Of a stretch of DNA of 64,000 nt, positions 35,634 through 47,182 are shown piece by piece. Position 1 is the stretch's first letter. Every line of letters starts with the position of its first letter. A program made the position numbers and the translations under genes. Location: positions 31,919,054-31,983,053 of the forward strand of contig NC_090282.1 of NCBI RefSeq assembly GCF_037392515.1. The letters run 5' to 3'. Under the pieces are notes generated by a model that was not told the origin of the DNA, ran no database searches, and saw nothing but the letters and a program-made list of their open reading frames with translations. Source of the DNA: Haliotis asinina. Its lineage: Eukaryota; Mollusca; Gastropoda; Lepetellida; Haliotidae.

Positions 35634-35672
35634 TCTAGTACTTCATCAGTACTTCTGCATGTAGATAATGAC
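35634..35672. repeat. 39-bp direct repeat, right copy
   Basis: Identical to 31623-31640 plus 32945-32965 when the mariner and its duplicated TA are removed. It brackets the LINE fragment and may be its target-site duplication. Confidence 0.85.
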
Positions 35673-36693
35673 TTTTGGCAAAGTGATCTGGACAGTGAGT
35701 GCCATCTTATGCTAATATGGTGACTCCACCACTCACTTATTCACAACCAAAACCTAAATTCTAGTTACTGGAGAGTGAGTACAACTAACACAACATGGCT
35801 AGGGGTACTAACTAGTGACTTGAAACAACGGCGCGTAAGAGATTGGGGGCAAGAGGAATTATGCCAATAGGGTGTACTCACAAGCCCATTGCGACCAATC
35901 TAACCATCTATCTAACTGGGCCCTTTTTACCTATCTCTCCATATTTTCCCTAGAATCCCTTACCAATAGTTTCGATTAGCCAAGATACTATACGACAATT
36001 CTTCAATATAAACATCTCGCTGTAAGAGATTGGCTGAAAACGACACTCAAATAACATTCATGAACGAAAGAACTTCTTTGCGAATTGGGCAAGGCTATAT
36101 ATTATAAGAGAAAAGAGATATTACAACAATGTGTAGTATGATGTCAACTGAGAGGCAAATGAAAATATAGTTTAATGTAATCAGAGATTAACTAAAGTTT
36201 GATATCTAATAATGTCTGTTTAACTCATTCTTGCAACAGTTTGTAATAAGTAATTTGTACACGTGTAAATCTTTTCGAACCTTTTCATTTTCAAAAGTTT
36301 TATGTTAAATCTACAAATTACCACATATCAAGTGAAAATGAAACATGATAAAATCAACTGACAGGCATAGTTTCTTTTCCCCTTCCGCTGTCACTTCAAT
36401 ATAATTTTCTTCTCGAAAAGTTGTTTCATATTCAAATACTTTCTCATACTTCTTACACCAAAACGATTGTTCTACCTGTTTGTAATTACTTTATTAATTG
36501 CACCAAATACAATTATAGGACAGACTCCCATGTCTAGTTTCCTATCTTTGGACAACTTAAAATAAGTGTATCAATTTTAGCCAAATACAACACTTTTGTA
36601 TACCAAACATTCATATTAATACTTACAATTGCGAGGAACGCTACATTGTTCAACAAAATCAAACTGTCAGAGTACACAAACACACCTTCTTAC
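35673..36693. other. No gene seen
   Basis: AT-rich DNA without recognisable repeats or exons. Confidence 0.45.
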
Positions 36694-36809
36694 CTGTGCG
36701 TCGACGGCTTAGAATGCTCTGTATCCTTCTGAATAGTTGTCAGACCAACAGCATGACATGACCTTCGGGTGTTTCCATCATCATAATGTATGAATAATAT
36801 ATTCTGTAT
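36694..36809 (-). CDS. Weak candidate internal exon
   Basis: A TGTTTGTCTCCAG acceptor and a GTAAGA donor bracket 116 bp open in one frame (IQNILFIHYDDGNTRRSCHA, then VGLTTIQKDTEHSKPSTH). No family was recognised and no phase-matched neighbour was found, so it may be a chance splice-site pair. Confidence 0.18.
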
Positions 36810-36953
36810 CTGGAGACAAACACCATTAAGGTACTTTATATGCCTTGGGGTACTGCACTCGTCGTATTTCCCTATAAACACATTACCTGTTAATGCATGC
36901 TTTTTGTAAAGATATACGAGATGTGTTTTACACAGACATCTTTCTGTGACCAT

Positions 36954-38484
36954 GTGTCGGACTTATGGACCGTATACCGATCTGGAACTTGTCGTCGTGT
37001 TATGTGATTTATCTCATTACTAACAGCAAACATGATTAAAAAATCAATACTGGCGAAAGAAATATATTATGAAGTACAGTTGTCCCAAATTTCGTGTAGG
37101 TTAATTAACGGGGATGAATGCATTGCTCCCAAACCGCACTAATGAGAGACACATACACGTGATTATGTATTAATTTGATTCACACCCTTCGATCCATCAT
37201 AAGAAGTTCACAATGTGTTAGAAAAGGTGTTGGTTACAGCTGACTTCACAACCTGTTGTGTGCCTTGGCCTCTTGGTAACATTTACGCTTTTATCACATC
37301 ACGTTTCGACAGATTCGATTTCCCTTCCATTAACTCCGAATGTCATTTTATATGGCTGGTTGGTATTGTTATTGACCCTTGAGTCAAAACTTGACATTGG
37401 TATTTAATTATGTATTGATGCGTGTTGCTATAGGAACGTACTTGGAATCGACGATTTAACTCAAACTCATTCTTACAACGTGAACGAGATTTTACGTTGA
37501 GAATGTGCGAGGTGGTGCGCGTATGCCACGTCCGATGAGGATGGCAAGGGAATCAACATGCAGACTCTGGCAGCGAGAGGTGAATAGCTTGGGATGGTAG
37601 GCCAGAAAGTACGGGGGTAACATATTTACACCTGTCTGCCTGATCCATATGCGATCATATACATGTTAGCCTTAATACAAGACTAACGGAATCGGGTGAT
37701 CAGACGCATGTCATTGCATCCCCAGCTCCATGCTGACGCTGATTATCACGGGAATGTATCGTCCAGACCCACGTTTGGTGCCATGCATGTTTTGTAAATT
37801 TGATAATTTAATGCGCTTTTTCAGCTGATTGAGTGTTCATTGATTTAAAAAGCGTGAAATAATACGTCGACAGGTGTTACATTAAATAAATCAACTCAAA
37901 TGTAGTTAACTATTATCGCCATTTCATGTTTGCGTTCAAAAGCCACATGTGAAACGTCTATAGCATATTGTCGTTATAATTTGGGCTTAATTGTGAAAAA
38001 CAATTTTACAATTGAGTATACATAATATAATGATTCGTGAAAATATCTCCTGTTCCAGGTCACTGGATATGAGATACATAACCAATATATATGTTTTCCG
38101 ATCTTTGCAGAACCAGTGCTAAAAAGCTTTCAACCAATCTAACGTGTAATATTGTGTATTAAACCGCCTGTGCCAAAGAAAAGGTAAATTACAGGCGATG
38201 TTACACGTATCATATCGGTGATTATCTCCCAACATTCAGTTTGACAGTTTTCAGTCAAGTAAATTTTCAAACTTTGGGTAAAATCCAACGTTCAAGTGAC
38301 ATGTTTACCTGACGATTTAGTGAACAATAGCTTTACCATTTTGAGGAGAGGTACAGGTGTAATGGTAAGCTAAAGTGCCAAAACATCAATAAGGTAGAAT
38401 CATCAAGGTAGCAGTATCATTAACCAAGCAACTGTTCGAAAGCAAATGTCACACTGAGAAAACAAAATATGACGTTTCAATAAA
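36954..38484. other. No gene seen
   Basis: AT-rich intergenic DNA downstream of the CBM20 gene. No domain, RNA gene or clear repeat was recognised. Confidence 0.45.
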
Positions 38485-38490
38485 TTTATT
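38485..38490 (-). terminator. Polyadenylation signal of the CBM20 gene
   Basis: AATAAA on minus, about 77 bp past the stop codon at 38567. This gives a short 3' UTR. A second overlapping AATAAT-like word is adjacent. Confidence 0.6.
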
Positions 38491-38566
38491 ATTTACATTC
38501 TAACACACGCATTCTTTGACAACGATTAACCTGTTTCATATTTCCTGAATAGCCACAGGTGGAAAT

Positions 38567-41500
38567 CTAACGCGGACGAACATAAAAGTCATACAAGATC
38601 TTGATGAGGATTAAGAATGCAGATAAAAGGGTGAACCTTTGGTGATAACCTATCAGTCTCAATGCCTGGGCTCTTTGGCGAAAGCGGAAAAACCTTGACA
38701 CCTGGCACCCGTCCGATCCTCTTCTGTGAAGACAGTATTCATTCCTATGGGACTTTAACACTCCATTACATGTGCCAGAACTACTTTCTCTACATCCATT
38801 ACACCCGAGACATTGCTTCCCATATTCCCCTTTCACAGGCATGCCTCGAGTCGATGCTAACACATCCCTTAGGGTGCAGGGCGCTTGGGCTGATACTGAG
38901 GGAGAATGCCGCTCCTGTTTCAAGATTCCTTCCCTTTGGCTAGAATCACCACCTGCACTCTTTTTAGAGGATGTGGGTTTCCTGGTATGGAATTTCGTTG
39001 TCTTGCCATTCTTGGTTTCCCCTTTCTCCATGACGATGTGGTTCATTTGGCCAGAACTTGAGTGTGGTGAGGGATCCCTGGAGGAAGATGGTTTCTCCGG
39101 GAAATCTGTTGGGATAAGTACATTTCATGGTTAGTCAGTAAACTAGGTAACTGGAGACAATTGACTGCTTATGAGAATATATTATACCTTATTATCATAG
39201 ATGTTGAGGTAGCCTATTTGGTAAAGGGTTCACTCCTCACCCAGGGAGGACCCAGGTTCACTTTTTTACATGGGTACAAGGTACAAAGACCATTTCTGGT
39301 GACACACGTGATACATGGCATCATCTCTGATTGCAAACTTCAGTGCTTATGTCAGTCCCGTCTAGATTAGACCGATTATGTAGATCACCCTGATACCCCT
39401 TCGTTGATGAGCATTTAGAAGCTGATATGATAAAGGAGGGAGAATGTTCTATGGATATACAAAGTCTTCATTACAAGGCATTTTGTGTTTTCAGTGATGC
39501 AACACTATGTTGTCAAAATGTAATTCTGGCCTTGTACAGACTTAGAACTATCTCACCAGTCGTATATCTGGAACAGTCATGTATTAGGCAACAATCAACC
39601 TGGGAAGTCCAAACCCTGAATCTTTAAATGCAGTAGTCAATTGTTGTTCATGAAGTTACAGGTCCTCATTTACACTGACAATCTGTGAGTGGTTATGGCA
39701 GGCCGTTTTCACACTTATTAAGGAATTACAGTTATCTTCAATTGTTTTAAAGATATCTGCATTGTATTTAAAGATATCACTAATTATTTAAAGATATCTG
39801 TAAATAATTGAAGATATTTTTAATTAATTTTACATATCCAAAATAGAATTACTGATATCTCATTATGTTGTAGAGATATCAAGAGCATACTTCGTGATAT
39901 CTCTAAATGTTTTAAAGATATCTGCAAAACAATTACGATCACAGTACACATAATCGTATTAGACATTAATTCAAGATATCTGGAATTTAGTTCAACATAT
40001 CTGGAATTCTATTCTACATATCTTGAAATTTCAGGTAATATCCACAAATATATTACAGATATCTTCAAGTGAATTAGAGATATCTTTAATTCAATTATAG
40101 TTATCTTCAGTAGTCTGCTTCCCTCCAGTCCGCTAACGAAACCACAAACAGGTTACGTACATCTGTCGCCTGAGCTTGCAGTGAACCGCTGTGACGTCAT
40201 GTAAGGAAGGGTTTTCGGTTAATTGTACTGTACACGTGTATATAAAGTGTGTAAAAAGTCCGTAATTTTGCTGATTTCTGGACGTCAACAAAAAACGTGC
40301 AATCATTGCTTTGCCCTCAACTCAGGGGTCGGTGTCACCATGCATTCATTTCAATTGGAACCACACTTCCTGCTTAATGGGTTGTTTGTGAAGCGAGCGT
40401 TGCAGAAGTCTTTGGTATAAAATCCGATAGCTGGACCCTCCCTTGCTTCCAAGATACAAAAAGGTATTTAAGATTTGTTTTGATCACGATAACAAAATAA
40501 ACGTCCTTACTAGCTGTAGTAAATGATTAATGATCAAAAGGACTTTGACACAAAGTACTTCCTCGGGCGCGAGGTTGTGGTCCCAGTGACAATAATATTG
40601 TATGTAGAATTGTATTGACATTCACCTCGCTTCCAAGAGTGAGATTGTTATCGTATAATCAATGTCATACAGAATCTTATAGTACATTAATCAAGTACAT
40701 ATTTTACTACCAGTAGAAATTAATGTACCTCAGACTTTGTAACTAGGTGGAAATACACCTTAATGGCATTTATTATCAGACTTGCGGATGTTTTAAAAAA
40801 ATTCGAGGCGTCATGGGTTAAATTGAGTCTGAGAGTTAATTTGTTATGGTTTATTTTCATCAAGTTAGAAAATCAAAACTACTTGCTACTTGTAGTTAGA
40901 TGTGTTCTGAATCATGACCAAAGGATTTTGCAGGACATGGCTTGTAACATAACGCTTTATAAAAAGCTATTCTGACAAGCGATTTTGAAAGAATCGTCTA
41001 TGAAAACAAGTTGGAACTCGGAAGCTATACAAAGCAGGTTTAGACGACAGTATCTGGGCAAACTGGTGGATGGTGGGGATGGGAGGCCGGGTTTACACAA
41101 ACCAGTAAACAAGATAAACTACCCTCGGTAATGTACATGGATTCTGTGTACAGTGCCCAACTTAAATCACATTAAGTCACGGAGGTCGCCCACCTGATTG
41201 GTGGAATCGCGAGAGAGAATTGTGAAAAAGATCGATTTAGGGCATTTAAATGTCGAAATGAGTAGTTTTAATGACGTGTTTCATTAGTAACGATGCCAAT
41301 AAATGATTTATGCAATTGTAGTCTGTTAGAGAGTGTTTGGTTGGTCATACTTGTACTTGTGATGTACATGATCCAATAATGCATATTCATATAAACGTGT
41401 TCAAATATGATAGTCCATAATAATATAAACAATTTTGTCCAGAGAAATGTACTTTATGACTGTAATAACAGATACTAATGAAGTGCTTATCATGAATTTA

Positions 41501-43987
41501 AGTTTGCTTGGATTTTGAAATCTAACTTTGGCGAATACATGGGAAATGGTTTTGTTGGCACTAGGTGCCGCAAATGCAAACGCCAACAGAAACGAACTAT
41601 AGAAACTTGGTGCAGTCTCACAACATGTCAACAAGCCAGCTCGTGCCGCAAATGCAAACGCCAACAGAAACGAACTATAGAAACTTGGTGCAGTCTCACA
41701 ACATGTCAACAAGCCAGCTCGTTACCGCTGATACAAGAATTGAACGATTTACCCGCCTATTGTTATCTAAATTCATGGTTATAAAATATGACCATTAAAT
41801 GTATATACAGGGAAATTATTGGGAGTACATCGACATCAAGTTTGTAGTCAAAACCCCACGGGAAATATTTCTAGAACGTCTCGAGAAAATACGAGGGGTA
41901 ATCGGCCCGATGCAGGATCATGTCTTGACAGTACAGGACCGCTTCTCGGCATGTACGAACTGTACATGCATGGTCACGCGTCATATTCCGAACCGGAAGT
42001 ATTTACGGATATGTAGCCGGAAGTACTTGAAGATATCTTGAAATCGTTACAATTCAAGATATCTCTAATTCATTTCAAGATATCTTCAAATCAATTCAAA
42101 ATATCTGTAAAACAATGTTAGATATCACTAATAGCAACTACTGAAGATATCTATAATTGAATTGAAGATATCTCTAATTGAATTGAAGATATCTGTAATA
42201 CATTTGTGGATATGTACCAATTATTTCAAGATATCTAGAATTCCAGATATGTTGAATTGAATTCCAGATATCTTGAATTAATTTCTAATACAATTATGTA
42301 CACTATGATCGTAATTGTTTTGCAGATATCTTTAAAACATGCCTTTAATTCATTTCAAGATGTCTATAATTCAGTTCATGATATCTCTAATTCAATTCAA
42401 GATATCTTCAATTCGATTCAAGATATCTTGAAAACATTTGAGATATTAGTAATCCCTTAATACATTTTCTCTATTTGAGATATCATTAATTCATTTCAGA
42501 TATCTCTTATTCAATGCAAGATATCATAATTCTTTTTAAGATATTAATATGATTCAACATATCCTTAATTCAATTTGCGATATCATGAATTTTATTGGAG
42601 ATATCTATAATTATCTCAATTCGAGATATCTCCAATTCAATTCAAGATAACTTCAATTCAATTCAGGATATTTTTTATATCTTTATAAAAGTGAAAACGG
42701 CTTGCCATAAGGGGTTCCTGTTTTTCCTACATTGGAAAAGTTATATAAACCATCAGCTATGGACAAGTTCCATCTAGTTCCTAGTTTCCATAATAAAACT
42801 CATAACAAGAATCCACAGTAAGATATTTCATACAAAAATGCATTTGTGCAACCATACTAGAACAAAGGATTGGTAAACAAAACCGCTGTCTTTACATGTT
42901 TACTCACTTCCTTGTTTAACCTGTTCTTCTGGTGTTTTTTTCATCAGATCATCCAGTATCTTGATGGTGTTGTAGTTTCGATCAAAGTCTCGTGAGATGA
43001 TATCGCGGATGCTTTCCCCGCCTGACCATGCGACTTCAAGCTTGACCCACTGACCAGACACGTTCAAAGACCTGTTCGTTCTCTCTTCCCAGCGGATTAC
43101 CTTCAACAAGATAACATAATCATAATCGATATTTTAGTTTTCGCTATATCCGCACCTTTCATATCAACCGGACTGTCAGTAGAAACGTCATTATTTTACT
43201 ATATTGTCTGAATATGGGTACAACTGCCTTGATGAACTGGAATCTAGACTGGATTTTGTTGAAATGGATAACCCTTCTATTCGAAAATCATATTACCGAA
43301 GAATCATCCACGGGCGTGTCTCCCTAGAAAGTGCCTTATCCTTCTTGTTTCAAAGGTTTTTATTTATATTGCAGCAACATCCCTATACAATACCTCCTTT
43401 CTTTCTTTGTCTATAACCACAAGCTTCCACTCTATTTCAGTTTCATTATCGGCGACGAAAGACCCTTTCCATTTCCCTGAACCTCTAGGGTAGCAACTGT
43501 CCATCAGTACACAGCTTCCAGGCTCCCAGCATCCCAGGGTCGGTGTAGAGCCAATAATACCTAGAACTTTCCCGGGAGGAGTGACGTAGTTTGTATATAC
43601 GTCTACTTTACAAGTATTGAAAATGATGACCTCACTTTCTACATTCCATTCTGAATGCACAATAACACTACACCTTTCGATGAAAAGTAGTCTTTCATTT
43701 ATTGTTTCGCGCCGCTCTGTTTCCCCGTCGTGACCCAGAAGCAGCCACGACCAGCGAAACTGTGTGTCGGTGGGTACTCTCAGGACTGCCTCCCAAACTT
43801 GTTTTTCGCCGTCTCTGCCAGAGCCTTCCACAATAGGCAAACACCTCGCGCGCTGGTAAAGGCCTGGTTCGTTTGTAATTTGCCAGTTTCCTAGCTCTGG
43901 AATAGAACCGACAATTGCTGGCTGCTCTCTATCGAGCCGAGTTCGCAAACAAACTTTGAAGATCACTTTAACGTATTGTTGAGGCAT
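38567..43987 (-). CDS. Tandem CBM20 protein with C-terminal membrane anchor
   Basis: Three exons, 43987-43394, 43100-42908 and 39105-38567, join in phase (0, then 1+2) into about 441 residues. Domain 1 (about 4-105) starts KVIFKVCLRTR and has VGSIPELGNW (26-35). Domain 2 (about 123-213) has IIGSTPTLGCWEPG and ends VIRWEERTNRSL across the first splice. Both fit the CBM20 starch/glycogen-binding fold. A polar, Cys-containing linker follows (CLGCNGC). The last 22 residues, FTLLSAFLILIKILYDFYVRPR, look like a tail anchor. No signal peptide is seen, so the CBM20 domains should face the cytosol. Vertebrate STBD1, a glycogen tether, has the reverse order (N-terminal anchor, C-terminal CBM20). The ATG at 43987 is the first in frame. 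A missed exon in the 3.8-kb intron is possible. Confidence 0.75.
39212..39320 (+). repeat. Degenerate tRNA-headed SINE
   Basis: AGCCTATTTGGTAAAGGGTT (head), GACCCAGGTTCACTTTTTTA (B-box region), ATGGGTACAAGGTACAAAGA and CCATTTCTGGTG follow the family order with many changes. It lies in the second intron of the CBM20 gene. Confidence 0.5.
39693..42710. mobile_element. 3-kb foldback element with long GATATC-rich inverted repeats
   Basis: The outer ends are TTATGGCAGGCCGTTTTCAC (39693) and the near complement of TTATGGCAAGCCGTTTTCAC (ending 42710). The left arm (39693 to about 40117) and right arm (about 42132-42710) are reverse complements and consist of subrepeats around the palindrome GATATC, for example CAAGATATCTGGAATT. 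Extra subrepeats enlarge the right arm, and more GATATC units lie just inside it (42020-42130). The 2-kb centre has no recognisable transposase. A target duplication is not clear (GG on both sides at most). Non-autonomous DNA element or foldback type; family unknown. It lies wholly within an intron of the CBM20 gene. Confidence 0.8.
41565..41720 (+). repeat. 78-bp perfect tandem duplication
   Basis: Two identical 78-bp units start at 41565 and 41643 (GTGCCGCAAATGCAAACGCC...). The period is 26 codons, so the plus frame reads CRKCKRQQKRTIETWCSLTT twice. Identity of the units suggests a recent duplication. It lies in the centre of the foldback element. Confidence 0.9.
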
Positions 43988-44015
43988 GTGTGTGGTGTTT
44001 GTTCTCCCGTAAAGA

Positions 44016-44051
44016 TCATAAAACGAAAAAGACGTCGACACATCCCGCCAT
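44016..44051 (-). promoter_or_regulatory. Upstream ORF before the CBM20 start
   Basis: ATG at 44051 opens an 11-codon frame (MAGCVDVFFVL) closing at 44016, 28 bases before the main ATG at 43987. If the transcript starts upstream, this short frame could reduce initiation at the main start. The 5' UTR extent is not known from sequence. Confidence 0.35.
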
Positions 44052-46680
44052 TGTTGTTGTCAGTGGAGACACGATCAATGTCAAGGTCAAAATGTAAGTA
44101 GAGTTATCTCCCTTATTGCTCAAGGCATTGTTTGTATCAAAGACGAATACATACGTTTTTGTTTGTAGATTCCTTTATTTAATGCTGCATTGAGCAATAT
44201 CCCACACGATATCGTGACTCAATCTAAGTAAATGTAGCCAAAGCACTTTTCGTTACACTCCACTTCTGAGTCTAACAAAACCCTATGGGAGGTCGCGTCA
44301 GGTAACCTTTGAGATCGACCAGTCAGAACACAGCTTACCAAATCGCGAAAGAGGGATTCGCACATACCTTTAGAATGTTTTATTTCGAAAACGTTCGTAC
44401 CCGAATGCTATTTAACACAAGATTGCTTCCGGGTGATGCACACGGCGCATGTTACAACCATGACAAAGGTGATTAAACAGTTGCTGAAAATAGTGTTTGG
44501 GGCAATATTCAAGGATGTCATCTTACGGAAATATTAGCCAGTGGTAAATACTGCAGGTCAAATATCTGTATTTTGCGGATTTTTGTTTGTGGAGAGATCT
44601 GTGTTAGTGACCTGAATATTTTGCAAGCCCCTCCGATTCGTAAGTAATATCCGTTGTCTGATTGGTTAAATATATTTAACCGTCTCACCATTGATTGGAC
44701 GGTCACATGTCGCTCAAAGGGTACCTGACACGACCTTCCACTAGGGTTTGTTAGACTCTGTGGTGGAGTGTAACTACGTTTACTGTATCGTGACTCTACA
44801 CCAGGCAATCCAGTGCTTCACTTGGGGTACTAAGACATGCAGTACACCGAGTAACCTAGTCTAACCTGCTGGTCCATTTGATCACCACTTTTTAAACTAT
44901 GAGTGATAGCGAACGTATTTTAAGTAGAAAGTCAGTAGAAACGATCGTCGGTAACGTACAGTATGGACGACAGCAAAATGAGACGCCATGATTAAATACA
45001 TGCGCTGTATGCGTATCCTCATGGACGGTGTAAATTACAAGCTCTTTCAATTAGTAGCACGAACAGCTCACATCGCGCATACGACATGCGTTATCAGTTC
45101 AAGGTTGGACGGTCCGGATCAGCGCAACTAGCGGATTACTGAAGGAAAGATAAATTCAAAAAGATCGCCCATTGTTAACCCTAGATGTTCAGGTGGAGGC
45201 TGATAAAGCCATGTACTTTAAAGAAATGGTAAAAACTAGAGTGAGCATTTGATATCGTCGTCTGTACATCTGATGTGAGGCCAGGAGACCAGCTGACTAA
45301 GTGACCCTTTGATTTAAAATGTACTAACAATTTATGTTCACTGTGAAGAATATAACAATTTACATTAGTAACATTTATTTTGTCTTACACGTAACGATAT
45401 TTCCATTTACCCTCGTGTATGGGATTCGTGTGTGTTTTCTCAAAATGATGAGAACGTTATGGACATGGTTCGTCAAATCATGCAGATTGGCATCGTCTTA
45501 TTGTTTCAAGCTTGAAAATACTTAACTGCTATTAAAAATGCGGGACTCTCGTTATAGTAAACTCTTTCCGACCAGTTCTACAAACGGTAGATGTTGGAGC
45601 AGTTATGGTTTGCCGTCCCTCCCATCTGAAAGCGTACTCTGGCCACAGATAATTTGCTGCAAGACGGAATTCATACTTTCTAAACTTATACATCAACACA
45701 CATGCTTATATAATAAACGTCTTACTATCACAGGACATCTACAGTTGATGTGTGTGTATTTGGAAATTCTCTTTGGAGCCCTCATTCCCACGAACTGTGG
45801 ACGGCAGTTTTTTTAGGAAACTGAACTGAGGCACAAACGTCCTGACAAACAAGGAAGTCCACTCCCAGACGGTAGCACATATCATGAGGTCGGGAATGTC
45901 AGTCTGTGAAAACACTTGTAAATAAACAAAGAGAAACAATAACTGCGCAGTATAAACACATGTATTTCTAAATGCATCCCCTCCAAGCAAGCGAAAGTCA
46001 AGGCTTAGTGCCGTATCGTCTTACACATTTTGAACCCTCCTGTGTTCCTGGAAAGCGAAACCCTATACTTCTGGATCCCGCCATGTCTCTTGAACAGCAG
46101 ACGACAGTAAAAGCTCCTATGTGCACTTTGTGTATTTTCCACAAACAAATCACTTCAAGGAATCAGTTTTCGGCTAATCAGATGTTCCCCGTTGAATTCA
46201 GCCTTCATTCAGTGTAATGAAATCACAACATACCTTGGCGACACCGGTAATACAAATAAGGCTTACAAGACATACACATTGGACATATCAGTAAATACGT
46301 ATAAGGCACACATTATCATAGACAGTACGGTATGAATACATATGAATGTCTCAGAGCAAACCTGTGAGTTAAATATTGGACAGCACTTACCAGTCTGTTT
46401 TTTGCAAATGCGAAACAAGAAGAAAATTCTGTTGAGCATTCTTAGTTTTTATGGCTCAGCATCATTTTGTCACAACACGAACTGGCAATAAGCAACTTTA
46501 CAAATATAAGTTTTAAGCAATACTGCACGATACAGTTATAGTTGGATTAATTATCTTTAATGTTACAGTGTGAATGACATCTGAAACAATCCAGCCGTTT
46601 GCCAGTCGGTTATTGGCTCCAATAGGGAGGACTGGAAGGAAGATCAGTGGTGGCTCCCTTCTCATTCAGATGCCTTCATT
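44052..46680. other. No gene seen
   Basis: Intergenic DNA. Around 44165-44230 is a faint remnant of the second SINE-like family (GCATTGAGCAATATCCCACA). No coding exon is supported. Confidence 0.4.
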
Positions 46681-46835
46681 GCCCCGGAGTAGCCTAGTGG
46701 TTTAAGCGTTCGCTCGTCAAACTGAAGGCTCAGGTTCAATTCCCCAAATGGGTACAACGTGTGAAGTCCATTTCTGGTGTTGCTGAAACTTTGCTAAAAG
46801 TGGAGTAAGAACATACTCAATCATTCACTCACTCA
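46681..46835 (+). repeat. tRNA-headed SINE, near-full copy
   Basis: GTAGCCTAGTGGTTTAAGCG (A-box region), AGGTTCAATTCCCC (B box), GTGTGAAGTCCATTTCTGGT, TTTGCTAAAAGTGGAGTAAG, then a CATTCACTCACTCA tail. It is in the typical layout of the abalone family. Confidence 0.75.
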
Positions 46836-47129
46836 GATACTTCAGCTTAGTCACTTGCTTATGGGTATAATGAATTATACTGTATAACGTTATGTGGTTG
46901 GTGAGTACTTTTCTTCGGTATTATATGTTTGCGTGTGTGAGTGAAAGGTACGTGATTTGTATGTGAAATATTTCACCAGTCGTTAATTTTTCTTGAATGT
47001 CAAAGCGGAAGTTTCTCCATCATGGAATATGAGATGAGGCTTCGAAAACATCCTGGTTGTAATATGACACTGATATTCTGATTGGCTTAAAACTAATTCC
47101 ATATTGAGATTCTTTTCTTGAAAATGCAT

Positions 47130-47135
47130 TATATA
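47130..47135 (+). promoter_or_regulatory. TATA box of the cysteine-rich secreted protein gene
   Basis: CATTATATACA places TATATA 48 bp upstream of the ATG at 47183. A transcription start near 47160 would give a 5' UTR of about 20-25 bases, typical for an abundantly expressed secreted product. Confidence 0.5.
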
Positions 47136-47182
47136 CAGGAGCATATAGGGTTGTGTTCACAGCCTCAAGCTATTTCGTGGCC

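Noticed and set aside
45775-45903. Possible chitin synthase exon (TDIPDLMICATVW)
   Set aside because: Only about 11 residues resemble the family's CATMWHE region. The following residues do not match and no donor was identified.
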